Source of the DNA: Paenibacillus vini
Lineage (GTDB): Bacteria; Bacillota; Bacilli; Paenibacillales; Paenibacillaceae
Length of the DNA stretch: 64,000 bases
Reading direction: 5' to 3'
Assembly (NCBI RefSeq): GCF_018403325.1
Contig: NZ_BOSL01000002.1
Location: 248,001-312,000, forward strand
The notes under the pieces are model-generated. The model was not told the DNA's origin. It searched no databases and worked only from the letters and a program-made list of their open reading frames with translations. Both the position numbers and the translations under genes were made by a program. Shown here piece after piece: positions 32,447 through 41,325 of the stretch. Positions within the stretch are counted from its first letter, which is position 1. Every line of letters begins with the position of its first letter.

Positions 32447-35245
32447 ATGGAACAAAAAAACTGGCACCAGTGGAGTGGGGAAGAGCTTCTGGAGCGGTTC
32501 GGCGTCAAGCGTGAACAGGGCCTGACCCAGGAAGAAGCGGCTCGAAGACATGAGGAGTACGGATGGAACGAGCTGTCGGAGGGGCAGCGGATTTCCCCGT
32601 GGCTGCTGTTTTTGAACCAGTTTAAAGATTTTATGATGCTCGTTTTGATGGGCGCCACATTAATCTCCGGCATTCTTGGCGAATACCTGGACGCCGTTAC
32701 TATTATAGCCATCATCGTCTTGAACGGCGTACTCGGCTTCATTCAGGAATTCCGGGCCGAGCGCTCCCTTCGCGCTCTTAAGGAATTATCCGCTCCGCAT
32801 GCGAATGCGCTGCGGGACGGGACAGTTAGGCATATCCCGGCGAGGGATCTGGTACCGGGCGATATCGTGGCATTGGAGAGTGGAGACCGGATTCCGGCGG
32901 ATATCCGCTGGCTGGTTACGCACAGTCTTGACGTGGAAGAGTCGGCGCTGACCGGAGAGTCGCACCCGGTTGGCAAGCACGCGGGAACGCTCAGTGAAGC
33001 TGAAGTTCCGCTGGGCGATCAGAAGAACATCGGGTTCATGGGCACGATGATTACGCGCGGCAGCGGACGGGGCATTGTAATCCGTACGGGCATGGACACC
33101 GAAATGGGCAAAATCGCCGATTTGATCCAAAGCACCGACAGCCAAGAGACTCCGCTGCAAAGAAGGCTGGAGCAGCTCGGGAAAATTTTGATCTACCTGG
33201 CTCTCGGTCTGACGATTATGGTGGTGCTTGTCGGAATCATGCACGGCCAACCGGCCGGAGCGATGTTCCTTGCAGGTGTAAGCTTGGCCGTAGCGGCCAT
33301 TCCGGAAGGGCTTCCCGCCATCGTCACGATCGCGCTGGCCTTGGGCGTACAGCGCATGATCAAACGCAAGGCGATCGTCCGCAAGCTGCCTTCCGTTGAA
33401 ACGCTGGGCTGCGCCTCCGTCATTTGCTCGGATAAAACAGGTACGCTGACACAGAACAAAATGACGGTCACTAGAGTTTGGGTAGAGGGCCGTTCCATGG
33501 AAGTCACCGGGGAAGGCTATGAACCCGTCGGACATATTATGGAAAATTCACATCCTGTCGACCTGAAGAAGGATCAAAGTCTCCGCCGTCTCCTGCAAGT
33601 CAGTGCTCTGTGCTCGAACGCGGTCATTTTCGAAGCGGATCCGGATGTGCGCGGACGCAGGAAGGCGAAGGAGGAAGGTCCTGTAACCCAGTGGAAGCTC
33701 AAGGGGGATCCTACGGAAGGAGCACTAGTCGTTCTGTCTTCGAAAATGGGGCTTTCCCCGGAATCATTAAGCGCGTCATACCAGCGTCAGCAGGAGTTTC
33801 CGTTTGATTCCCAGCGGAAAATGATGTCGGTCGTCGTTGCTCATCAAGGCGGGAAAATGGCGTTTGTAAAGGGCGCTCCCGATATGCTGCTCGATAAATG
33901 TTCGTACATTTTATGGGAAGGCAAAGTCGTACCGTTTACGGGGACGCTGCGGGGCAGAGTGCAAGCGGAAAACGAAGAGATGGCGCGCGGTGCGCTGCGC
34001 GTTCTGGGGCTTGCCTATCGGGATGTAAAACCGCATGAGAACTTGGATAACGAGGAGTGCGTGGAATCGCAGCTCATCTTTGTCGGTCTGGCCGGGATGA
34101 TCGATCCGCCTCGCCGCGAAGCGCGGGATGCGATTGCGGTTTGCCGCCGGGCGGGCATCAAGACAGTGATGATTACCGGCGACCACCGACTGACTGCAGA
34201 GGCGATTGCGAACGATCTCGGCATCCTGCCTCGCGGAGGAGCATCCATGTCGGGCAGGGAGCTGGCCGGACTCAGTGACGAGGAACTGGATCGCCAGGTG
34301 GATCAAACTTATGTTTATTCCAGGGTTTCCCCGGAGCATAAGCTCCGGATCGTCAAATCGCTTCAACGCAAAGGACATGTCGTGGCGATGACAGGCGATG
34401 GGGTTAATGACGCGCCGGCAATCAAGGCTGCGGACATCGGCATCGCTATGGGCATCACGGGAACGGACGTATCCAAGGAAGCTTCCTCGCTTATTCTCAG
34501 CGATGACAATTTCTCTTCGATTGTGGCGGCGATTGAAGAGGGCAGAAATATCTACGAGAACATACGAAAATTTATTCGTTATTTGCTGGCCTCCAATGTC
34601 GGTGAGATCTTAACGATGCTGTTCGCCATGCTGGCGGGCTTGCCTCTGCCTCTTCTCCCGATTCAAATATTATGGGTCAATCTCGTCACGGACGGATTGC
34701 CTGCGATGGCGCTCGGGGTGGATCAGCCCGAGAAGGATTTGATGGAGCACAAGCCTAGAGGGGCTAACGAGAATATATTTGCCAGACGGCTCGGCTGGAA
34801 AATTCTCAGCCGCGGGTTGTTGATCGGGCTGTGTACTCTGGGCGCGTTCTGGGTGACTTTAAGGATTGCTCCGGACGATCCGGCACAACTGGCATTGGCG
34901 CAATCGGTCGCCTTCGCCACGCTGGTCATGGCGCAATTGATCCATGTGTTCGACTGCCGCAGCTCCCGCTCGATTTTCCACCGTAATATTTTGCAAAATC
35001 GCTATCTCGTCGTGGCTGTGCTGTCATCCGTCCTGCTGCTCCTCGGAGTTATGTATATTGAGGCGTTGCAGCCGATCTTCAAGACCGTGCCGCTCGGCAC
35101 CCGCGAATGGGCGATTTCCCTGGTAGCCGCCGGCATTCCGACCTTCCTGATGGGTGCGGGCAGCGTATGGTCCGGCAAACGCCGCCGCAAATACAACGGG
35201 CCGCGTCCGATGGTCACCGCGAAAAGTACAAATATTCGTGCATAG
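32447..35245 (+). CDS. yloB: P-type calcium-transporting ATPase (type IIA)
   Basis: SERCA-like pump of 932 residues that expels Ca2+ at the expense of ATP. The actuator motif is LTGES, the phosphorylation motif [11 protein letters not shown], the nucleotide site KGAPDML, and the hinge [10 protein letters not shown]. Calcium-site features of type IIA pumps are visible: PEGLPA in membrane helix 4 and [11 protein letters not shown] in helix 6. The position divergent to rqcH matches B. subtilis yloB. ATG 32447 is chosen because the cation-ATPase N-terminal domain starts there and a GGAGGGG site lies ten bases before; the frame is open much further upstream, overlapping rqcH. Confidence 0.95.
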   Translation: MEQKNWHQWSGEELLERFGVKREQGLTQEEAARRHEEYGWNELSEGQRISPWLLFLNQFKDFMMLVLMGATLISGILGEYLDAVTIIAIIVLNGVLGFIQEFRAERSLRALKELSAPHANALRDGTVRHIPARDLVPGDIVALESGDRIPADIRWLVTHSLDVEESALTGESHPVGKHAGTLSEAEVPLGDQKNIGFMGTMITRGSGRGIVIRTGMDTEMGKIADLIQSTDSQETPLQRRLEQLGKILIYLALGLTIMVVLVGIMHGQPAGAMFLAGVSLAVAAIPEGLPAIVTIALALGVQRMIKRKAIVRKLPSVETLGCASVICSDKTGTLTQNKMTVTRVWVEGRSMEVTGEGYEPVGHIMENSHPVDLKKDQSLRRLLQVSALCSNAVIFEADPDVRGRRKAKEEGPVTQWKLKGDPTEGALVVLSSKMGLSPESLSASYQRQQEFPFDSQRKMMSVVVAHQGGKMAFVKGAPDMLLDKCSYILWEGKVVPFTGTLRGRVQAENEEMARGALRVLGLAYRDVKPHENLDNEECVESQLIFVGLAGMIDPPRREARDAIAVCRRAGIKTVMITGDHRLTAEAIANDLGILPRGGASMSGRELAGLSDEELDRQVDQTYVYSRVSPEHKLRIVKSLQRKGHVVAMTGDGVNDAPAIKAADIGIAMGITGTDVSKEASSLILSDDNFSSIVAAIEEGRNIYENIRKFIRYLLASNVGEILTMLFAMLAGLPLPLLPIQILWVNLVTDGLPAMALGVDQPEKDLMEHKPRGANENIFARRLGWKILSRGLLIGLCTLGAFWVTLRIAPDDPAQLALAQSVAFATLVMAQLIHVFDCRSSRSIFHRNILQNRYLVVAVLSSVLLLLGVMYIEALQPIFKTVPLGTREWAISLVAAGIPTFLMGAGSVWSGKRRRKYNGPRPMVTAKSTNIRA

Positions 35246-35295
35246 AATCAATACCATTCCGCCCCGCTGAAAGTTAGACTTACCCCAATAAGCAA

Positions 35296-35341
35296 GCTTT
35301 GCCTGTTGATCCGATAGGATATGAGGCGGGCAAAGCCTTTT
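35296..35341 (+). terminator. Probable terminator of yloB
   Basis: GCTTTGCC at 35296-35303 pairs with GGCAAAGC at 35329-35336, followed by a CTTTT tail. The 25-base loop is long. Confidence 0.6.
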
Positions 35342-35358
35342 AAGGGGTGGAAGGTATG

Positions 35359-36195
35359 ATGGAATTTACGAAAATGCATGGCCTTGGAAATGATTTTCTC
35401 GTTTTTTACGGGCAGCAAGACCTGCCGGAGAATGTTTCTGAGCTGGCGATACAGTGGTGCAACCGGTATTTTGGAATCGGCGCGGACGGATTGGTGTTTA
35501 TTCTGCCTTCGGACAAAGCTGATTTTAGGATGCGGATTATCAATTCGGACGGCACGGAAGCCGAGCAGTGCGGGAACGCGATCCGCTGCGTGTCCAAATA
35601 CGTGTTTGACCAAGGGTATACGGATAAGGAACGGATCACGATCGAAACGCTCGGAGCCGGTGTACAGCAGGTAGTTCTTCAGGTAGAACAGGGAACGGTC
35701 CAGCAAGTACGGGTCGATATGGGTGAGCCCATTCTCGACGGCCTATCGGTTCCTACGGTGCTGGAGGGCAGCCCCGTGCTGGCGCAGCCGATTGAAACGG
35801 CCGGCCGGAAGTTCGACTTTACAGCAGTATCGATGGGAAATCCGCATTGTATCATTTATGTAGAGGACGCTCCTAATTTTGAGCTTGATACTTGGGGGCC
35901 GAAGCTGGAGGTGCATCCTTATTTTCCGCGGAAAATCAATGTAGAGTTCGCTACCGTCACCTCCCGGGACCGTGTGGAGATGCGCGTATGGGAACGGGGC
36001 GCGGGGCCGACGCTTGCCTGCGGTACCGGGGCGTGCGCGACCCTGGTCTCATCGGTGCTTAACGGGCTAACGGACCGGGCCGCCTGGATCGGATTAAAGG
36101 GCGGGGACCTCTTTATCGAATGGAACGCGCAGGACAATCACGTGTATATGACCGGGCCGGCGGAAGCGGTATTTGAAGGAAGTATTGATATTTAA
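35359..36195 (+). CDS. dapF: Diaminopimelate epimerase
   Basis: Converts LL- to meso-diaminopimelate for lysine and peptidoglycan synthesis in the cytoplasm (about 278 residues). The two half-domains each supply one catalytic cysteine: EQCGNAIRC near residue 73 and ACGTGACA near residue 220. N-terminal MEFTKMHGLGNDF is typical. ATG 35356 and GTG 35347 are alternative in-frame starts; AAGGGGTGG lies upstream. This gene is not part of the yloA-recG string in B. subtilis, so it is one of the insertions here. Confidence 0.97.
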   Translation: MEFTKMHGLGNDFLVFYGQQDLPENVSELAIQWCNRYFGIGADGLVFILPSDKADFRMRIINSDGTEAEQCGNAIRCVSKYVFDQGYTDKERITIETLGAGVQQVVLQVEQGTVQQVRVDMGEPILDGLSVPTVLEGSPVLAQPIETAGRKFDFTAVSMGNPHCIIYVEDAPNFELDTWGPKLEVHPYFPRKINVEFATVTSRDRVEMRVWERGAGPTLACGTGACATLVSSVLNGLTDRAAWIGLKGGDLFIEWNAQDNHVYMTGPAEAVFEGSIDI

Positions 36196-36202
36196 GTAAG
36201 AG

Positions 36203-36235
36203 CCGGGCAGCCGAGGGGTTGTCCGGTTTTGTTTT
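36203..36235 (+). terminator. Terminator of dapF
   Basis: CCGGGCAGCC pairs with GGTTGTCCGG (two G-T pairs) over a four-base loop, then a TTTTGTTTT tail. Confidence 0.85.
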
Positions 36236-36237
36236 GA

Positions 36238-36545
36238 CGGTGGCTGATGGATTGAGTGATGATGGTTGATGGATTATAGATGATGGCTGGTGGCTGGTGG
36301 TTGCTGACTGGTGATGGCCAATGACTGATGAGTAGTGAGTAAAGATTGATGAGTAATGATTCGTGAGTCGTGATTGATGGTCGAGAGTTGAGAGTTGCTA
36401 AATGCTGACAGATGATTGCTGATTGATGATGACCAATGACTGGTAGTGATGAGTGATGATCGATGATCGATGATCGATGATCGATGAGCGATAGTTGATA
36501 GCTGCTGGATCCTAACTACAGATTTATGATGACCAATGACTGACG
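36238..36545. repeat. Low-complexity TGATGA-rich imperfect tandem repeat region
   Basis: About 300 bases built mostly from TGATG, TGATT, ATGAC and GAGT words, poor in C on this strand and with no plausible gene. A longer period is visible: GATGRCCAATGACTG occurs at 36313, 36428 and 36528. This supports duplication of units of about 100-115 bases that then drifted. No coding, promoter or terminator function is apparent. Confidence 0.85.
36455..36489. repeat. Five tandem copies of a 7-base unit GATGATC
   Basis: Four exact units and a fifth with one change (GATGAGC) lie head to tail within the larger low-complexity region. It is a likely slippage hotspot. Confidence 0.95.
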
Positions 36546-36552
36546 AATGAAC

Positions 36553-36990
36553 TCTAACGGACATAGGAGCCTTTAAACTGACCTTACACGCTGTTTTTCA
36601 AATCTAACGGACATGAGAGCCGTTAATCGGGGCTAAATCCTCAAATTACAGCCTGTTCACTAGATTTAAGGTCCGCTGTGTCCGTTAGATCGGGAAAATG
36701 CGCAAACTGGGGGATTTAAGGTCCTCTATGTCCGTTAGCACTGAAAAGTGGAGAAATTGGTGGATCTGGCGACTTCTTGTCAGCTGGAGAGCGTTTGAAT
36801 TGGTAAGTTTGGCGACCTCATGTCAGCTGAAAAGTGTTCGAATTGGTGGCTTTGGCGTCCTCATGTCAGTTAGAAAGTGTACGAATTGGAGGGATTAACA
36901 TCTCCCATGTCCATTAGCTCGGGAGAGCGTGCAAAATCGGGGGATTAGCGACCTCCATGTCCGGTAGAACCCGTAGAAAGTAAAATCGAG
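36553..36990. repeat. Array of about nine degenerate units ending in ATGTCCGTTAG, first two inverted
   Basis: Related units recur every 43-51 bases. In plus orientation the core is (T/A)TTAAGGTCCTCTATGTCCGTTAG-like, with copies beginning near 36665, 36715, 36764, 36808, 36851, 36894 and 36944. Two inverted copies (CTAACGGACAT) start at 36553 and 36604. Spacers between the cores also resemble each other (AAANNGNNNAAATTGG). The later copies have drifted to TCAGCTGG or TCCGGTAG. The following 36991-37192 holds the yitJ upstream region; I see no S-box riboswitch and no clear promoter there. The array and the repeat before it account for the gap between dapF and yitJ. Confidence 0.88.
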
Positions 36991-37192
36991 GGATTAAGCG
37001 GGCTATGAGAAAACAACCGAATCAAAAATTAACCAACTGCAGCCCCGCCGCACGCCGAACGTGAAGTAATCCAAATTTGCGATCAATTCTTATCATTCAG
37101 GTTGATTTATGATACATTAGAATGAAATTATGAACAGAATGGGCTTACACGGCTCTTTTTAATATTATTATAAGCCTCTGGAGGTACGGACA

Positions 37193-39115
37193 ATGAGACT
37201 TGATTTGCGAAAGAGATGGGAAGACGGGGTGCTGGTTGGAGACGGAGCGATGGGCACATATATGTACAAATTCGGTTTTCCTGTAGGGATCGCTTACGAA
37301 GAACTGAATTTGCTGCAACCTGAGGTGATTGGCGACGTACATCGGCAATATATAGATGCCGGGGCAGAATTGATAGAAACGAACAGTTTTTCCGCCAATT
37401 ATTATAAGTTGTCCAAATTCGGATTGGAAGCACAAGTGGAAGAGATCAATCGAGCCGCTGTCCGCATCGCCAGACAAGCTGCGGGTGAGGACGCTTACGT
37501 GGCTGGTGCGGTCGGTTCGATCCGCGGCGGAAGACGCGTAAGTGTGACCGATCAGGAATTGAACCAGTATTACGAGCAACAGATTGCAGCCTTATTGGCT
37601 GAGGGTGTGGATGCGCTCCTGTTTGAAACGTTCTATGATTTGAGCGAAATGCGGCTGGCGCTGGGACGGGCCCGGCAACTGTCCGATATTCCGACCATCT
37701 GCCAATTTGCCGTCGATCAAGTCGGACGTACGCTGGACGGTTATGAGATCTCCGACGCGTTCGCTATTTTGCAAAATGAAGGCGCCGATGTGCTTGGTTT
37801 CAATTGCCATTCCGGCCCGAAGGGCATTATGAGCGTAATGTCCGGACTGGACGGTCCGCTGAATGTTCCGCTCTCCGTCTTCCCTAATGCGGGTTTGGCG
37901 GATTATGTGGATGGAGAATATATATATGGAGCTACTCCTGAATATTTCGGGGAAAGCGCACGCTCTTTCGCTGATCTGGGCGCCCGCCTGATCGGGGGCT
38001 GCTGCGGAACGACGCCGGAGCATATTGCGGCTACGGCGCAAGCATTACAAGGCTACCGTGCGAAGCCGCTCCAGGAAGGTAAGCCTTTGCCGAAACCAAG
38101 GGAATCCGTTGTTCTATCCGGCTCCAGTTCGGGCTCCAGTGTCAGTACCGCCTCCGGCAACGCAGCAGATACGACTTCCCATCAGGGGCTAAATTCCAAT
38201 CCACCTATTACGGAGCTCGTGAAAGAGCGTCATACGGTAATCGTGGAGCTGGATCCTCCGCGGGACCTGGATATCGGCAAATTCATGGAAGGGGCCGCCG
38301 CGCTTAAAGAAGCCGGCGTGGACGCGCTGACGCTGGCGGATAATTCGCTTGCCGTTACACGGATGAGCAATATGGCGCTCGGCCATTTGGTTCAGCTCCA
38401 GCTGGGTCTGCGTCCGCTCATTCATATCGCCTGCCGCGACCGCAACCTCATCGGGACCCAATCGCATATGATGGGGTTTGATGCACTCGGCATCGATCAT
38501 GTTCTTGCGGTAACGGGGGATCCGGCACGATTCGGAGATTTGCCGGGCGCTAGCTCGGTGTATGACACGACATCTTTTGAGATCATCCGTATGATCAAAC
38601 AGTTGAACGAGGGCGTGGCCTTCTCGGGCAAGCCGCTCAAGCAAAAGGCGAAGTTCGTCGTGGGCGCGGCGTTCAATCCGAACGTGAAGCATCTGCATAA
38701 AGCGGTGGAACGGCTGGAGAAGAAAATCGCATCCGGCGCCGATTATATTATGACTCAGCCTGTGTATGACCCCGAGCTTATCGTAGCGATCAAAAAGGCG
38801 ACGGCTCATTTGGATATTCCGATTTTCATCGGCATCATGCCTCTGGCGAGCGGCAAAAATGCGGAATATCTTCATAATGAGGTGCCCGGCATTCAGCTTT
38901 CGGACGAGGTACGCAAGCGGATGGAAGGTTTGCAGGGTCCGGAAGGGCGAGCTATGGGCGTAGAAATCGCCAAGGAATTGCTCGATACCGCGATGGAGCA
39001 TTTTAACGGGATTTATTTAATGACACCATTTATGTTCTATGAAATGAATGTCGCTTTAACAAATTATGTTTACGAGAAATCGAAACAGATGGCGGGCCAC
39101 TTGTCTCGTTCATAA
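37193..39115 (+). CDS. yitJ: Bifunctional homocysteine S-methyltransferase / methylenetetrahydrofolate reductase (YitJ-like)
   Basis: Two-domain enzyme of 640 residues for methionine synthesis and one-carbon metabolism. Residues 1-285 form a homocysteine S-methyltransferase barrel with the zinc-binding motif GGCCGTTPEH and an earlier Cys in GFNCHSG. A Ser/Gly-rich linker (about 300-335) joins it to a FAD-dependent methylenetetrahydrofolate reductase barrel (VIVELDPPRDLD, VTGDPARFGD, IMTQPVYDPE, FIGIMPLAS). B. subtilis YitJ has the same build and is S-box controlled there. GGAGG precedes ATG 37193. In this locus it is inserted between dapF and yloC. Confidence 0.93.
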   Translation: MRLDLRKRWEDGVLVGDGAMGTYMYKFGFPVGIAYEELNLLQPEVIGDVHRQYIDAGAELIETNSFSANYYKLSKFGLEAQVEEINRAAVRIARQAAGEDAYVAGAVGSIRGGRRVSVTDQELNQYYEQQIAALLAEGVDALLFETFYDLSEMRLALGRARQLSDIPTICQFAVDQVGRTLDGYEISDAFAILQNEGADVLGFNCHSGPKGIMSVMSGLDGPLNVPLSVFPNAGLADYVDGEYIYGATPEYFGESARSFADLGARLIGGCCGTTPEHIAATAQALQGYRAKPLQEGKPLPKPRESVVLSGSSSGSSVSTASGNAADTTSHQGLNSNPPITELVKERHTVIVELDPPRDLDIGKFMEGAAALKEAGVDALTLADNSLAVTRMSNMALGHLVQLQLGLRPLIHIACRDRNLIGTQSHMMGFDALGIDHVLAVTGDPARFGDLPGASSVYDTTSFEIIRMIKQLNEGVAFSGKPLKQKAKFVVGAAFNPNVKHLHKAVERLEKKIASGADYIMTQPVYDPELIVAIKKATAHLDIPIFIGIMPLASGKNAEYLHNEVPGIQLSDEVRKRMEGLQGPEGRAMGVEIAKELLDTAMEHFNGIYLMTPFMFYEMNVALTNYVYEKSKQMAGHLSRS

Positions 39116-39144
39116 TTATCAATTACAATAGGGTAACGGATGTG

Positions 39145-40038
39145 ATGTCTTTGTCTCATAGTATGACAGGATACGGTAGTTCCGCCAGAATCTTCGGCGG
39201 ATATATCATTCAATTTGAAATAAAATCCGTCAATCACCGCTATTCCGAAGTCGTCCTGCGCATGCCGCGGGAATGGACATGTTATGAAGACGGATTACGG
39301 CGATTGGTTCAGCGTGACTTAAAACGGGGACGGGTTGATGTATATATCAGCAAAGAGCAGGATGACGACAGTTCCCTGCCTTTTGTTCTGAATTCCGGCG
39401 TGGTGGAGTCTTATTTACGGGCAGCTGAAGATCTGAAGGTGAAATACGGATTGGAAAGTTCGCTGAATGCCAAGGATCTGCTGTCTCTTCCCGATGTTTT
39501 GGTATCGCCGGATCATGCACTTGATGGGGATACCGCGGGCGAGGCCTGGGAGAGCGTACTCGTCGACGGACTGGAAGAAGCCTTGGCCGGACTGCTGGAG
39601 ATGCGCAGAAAGGAAGGCCTTCATTTGGCCGCCGATCTGGAGCAGCGCTTAGTCAGGCTGGAGCAGATTCATGCGGAGCTTATCGCTATGGCTCCTCAGG
39701 TGGTAAGCGACTATCGGAGCCGCCTTAAGTCACGTCTATCCGAACTGCTCGAGGGAGCTTTTGATGAACACCGATTCGCTATGGAGGTTGCGGTGTTTGC
39801 AGATCGTTCGAATATCGACGAAGAGCTGACCCGGCTGGGAAGCCACTTCGTACAATGCCGGACGCTGCTGCAAGCTTCCGAGCCGGTGGGACGCAAGCTT
39901 GATTTTTTGATACAGGAAATGAACCGGGAAACGAATACGATTGGATCGAAAGCCAATCATTTGGCTCTGGTCAACCGTGTCGTGGAAATGAAAGCGGAGC
40001 TGGAGAAAATTCGCGAGCAGGCGGCGAATCTCGAATAG
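39145..40038 (+). CDS. yloC: YicC/YloC family endoribonuclease
   Basis: A 297-residue protein of the YicC family, metal-dependent endoribonucleases active in RNA turnover (family knowledge). The start MSLSHSMTGYGSS and the C-terminal DUF1732 block QEMNRETNTIGSKA are diagnostic. A GTG codon directly before ATG 39145 is an alternative start; the ribosome site GGGTAACGGA is weak. It begins the conserved yloC-remA-gmk-rpoZ unit. Confidence 0.93.
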   Translation: MSLSHSMTGYGSSARIFGGYIIQFEIKSVNHRYSEVVLRMPREWTCYEDGLRRLVQRDLKRGRVDVYISKEQDDDSSLPFVLNSGVVESYLRAAEDLKVKYGLESSLNAKDLLSLPDVLVSPDHALDGDTAGEAWESVLVDGLEEALAGLLEMRRKEGLHLAADLEQRLVRLEQIHAELIAMAPQVVSDYRSRLKSRLSELLEGAFDEHRFAMEVAVFADRSNIDEELTRLGSHFVQCRTLLQASEPVGRKLDFLIQEMNRETNTIGSKANHLALVNRVVEMKAELEKIREQAANLE

Positions 40039-40089
40039 CGTCACATTTGACACTGGTGAGTCAAGTAAAATAGGGGGAACTACCTTAAC

Positions 40090-40350
40090 ATGGCTATTAA
40101 ACTTATTAACATCGGCTTTGGTAATATCGTATCGGCCAATCGGATCATTTCTATCGTGAGCCCGGAATCCGCTCCCATCAAACGGATTATTCAGGAGGCA
40201 AGGGACCGGCATATGCTGATCGACGCTACATACGGCCGCCGCACCCGTGCGGTGATCATTACGGACAGCGATCATGTCATCCTGTCGGCGGTACAGCCGG
40301 AAACGGTCGCCCATCGCCTTTCCACTAAAGATGACGACAACGACGAATAA
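40090..40350 (+). CDS. remA: Extracellular matrix regulator RemA family protein
   Basis: DNA-binding regulator of 86 residues. In B. subtilis RemA (YlzA) activates matrix and osmoprotection operons by wrapping DNA in an octamer ring (established). The sequence [19 protein letters not shown] and the [19 protein letters not shown] block are highly typical, including the basic residues that contact DNA. Thirteen bases separate it from gmk, indicating one transcript. GGGGGAA precedes the start. Confidence 0.95.
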   Translation: MAIKLINIGFGNIVSANRIISIVSPESAPIKRIIQEARDRHMLIDATYGRRTRAVIITDSDHVILSAVQPETVAHRLSTKDDDNDE

Positions 40351-40363
40351 AATGGAGAGAAAT

Positions 40364-40963
40364 ATGGCTAAAGGGTTACTCATTGTATTATCAGGACCTT
40401 CGGGTGTAGGAAAAGGTACGGTATGTAACGAGTTGCGGCGTCGTTTGCCCGGACTCGTCTATTCCGTTTCGGCGACTACACGGGGTCCTAGGCTCGGTGA
40501 AGAGCATGGAGTGAATTATTTTTTTAAATCCCGCGAACAGTTCTTGGAAATGATCGAAAAGGATCAATTGCTGGAACATGCGGAGTATGTTGGAAACTAT
40601 TACGGGACACCAAGAGATTTCGTAGAACAGACGATCGAGAGCGGTAAGGACATCATTCTGGAGATTGAGGTTCAAGGGGCGCTTAAGGTAAAAGAAAAAT
40701 TTCCCGAAGGCATTTTTGTTTTTCTGTTGCCGCCGTCGCTGGATGAACTGAAAGGCCGGATTCAAGGCCGGGGAACCGAAAATCAGGCAACGATCGACCA
40801 CCGGATGTCTGTGGCAGCCCATGAGATAGGTCTGCTTGAGAATTACGATTACGCGGTCGTGAATGACGAGATCGAACTGGCATGCCAAAGAATAGAATCG
40901 ATTATCGTGGCCGAACATTGTAAGGTCAAGAACAAGGCTAAAGAATTACAGATTGGCAAATGA
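40364..40963 (+). CDS. gmk: Guanylate kinase
   Basis: Phosphorylates GMP to GDP with ATP in the cytoplasm (199 residues). The P-loop is [10 protein letters not shown]. The GMP-binding segment includes [19 protein letters not shown], followed by [11 protein letters not shown], and the lid region RIQGRGTE follows. ATG 40364 has GGAGAG before it; an in-frame ATG at 40352 would add four residues. It is part of yloC-remA-gmk-rpoZ. Confidence 0.97.
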   Translation: MAKGLLIVLSGPSGVGKGTVCNELRRRLPGLVYSVSATTRGPRLGEEHGVNYFFKSREQFLEMIEKDQLLEHAEYVGNYYGTPRDFVEQTIESGKDIILEIEVQGALKVKEKFPEGIFVFLLPPSLDELKGRIQGRGTENQATIDHRMSVAAHEIGLLENYDYAVVNDEIELACQRIESIIVAEHCKVKNKAKELQIGK

Positions 40964-40987
40964 GTCTAATAGAAGAGGTGTTTCTTA

Positions 40988-41209
40988 ATGCTGTATCCAT
41001 CGATTGATAAAATGCTGGGCAAGGTCGGCAGTAAATACTCCCTGGTTGTAGCGGCTTCCCGCAGAGCAAGACAACTGAGAGAAGGGGAGAAGAGCGAATT
41101 AAAACAGCCCAGATCCCATAAGCAGGTCGGCGTGGCTTTGGAAGAAATTTATGGTGACTACGTGCAGCTTAGACAAGGCAGCCAGGTTGAGCCCGACGAA
41201 AACAAATAG
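40988..41209 (+). CDS. rpoZ: RNA polymerase omega subunit
   Basis: Small RNA polymerase assembly subunit (73 residues): MLYPSIDKMLGKVGSKYSLVVAASRRARQL contains the conserved helix and RRARQL motif, then KQVGVALEEIYGDYV. It follows gmk by 24 bases as in Bacillus and is the last gene before a strong hairpin. Confidence 0.97.
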   Translation: MLYPSIDKMLGKVGSKYSLVVAASRRARQLREGEKSELKQPRSHKQVGVALEEIYGDYVQLRQGSQVEPDENK

Positions 41210-41240
41210 TTTCATATGACCTCGTGGGTCGAGGAATTAG

Positions 41241-41283
41241 AATAACAACCTCTTTAGGACAACCGCGAGGTTGTTATTTTTTT
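41241..41283 (+). terminator. Strong terminator between rpoZ and coaBC
   Basis: AATAACAACCTC at 41241-41252 pairs perfectly with GAGGTTGTTATT at 41267-41278 and is followed by a long T run. It should end the yloC-rpoZ transcript before coaBC. Confidence 0.9.
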
Positions 41284-41325
41284 CTGTCGTTAAGGTTTTG
41301 GGAGAAAGCGAGGGGAACGGCATTG

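Noticed and set aside
36274-36564. Minus-strand frame of 96 codons in the TGATGA region
   Set aside because: It only translates the simple repeat (Ser/His/Ile-rich) and has no ribosome site.
36698-36898. Plus-strand frame of 66 codons in the repeat array
   Set aside because: Its sequence follows the DNA repeat units, with no independent coding sign.
36553-36990. CRISPR array
   Set aside because: The units are degenerate, some are inverted, spacers resemble each other, and no cas genes are present.
36991-37192. S-box (SAM) riboswitch before yitJ
   Set aside because: None of the conserved S-box segments or a terminator of the right form is visible.
38189-39001. 270-codon minus-strand frame within yitJ
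   Set aside because: Antisense shadow of the reductase domain.
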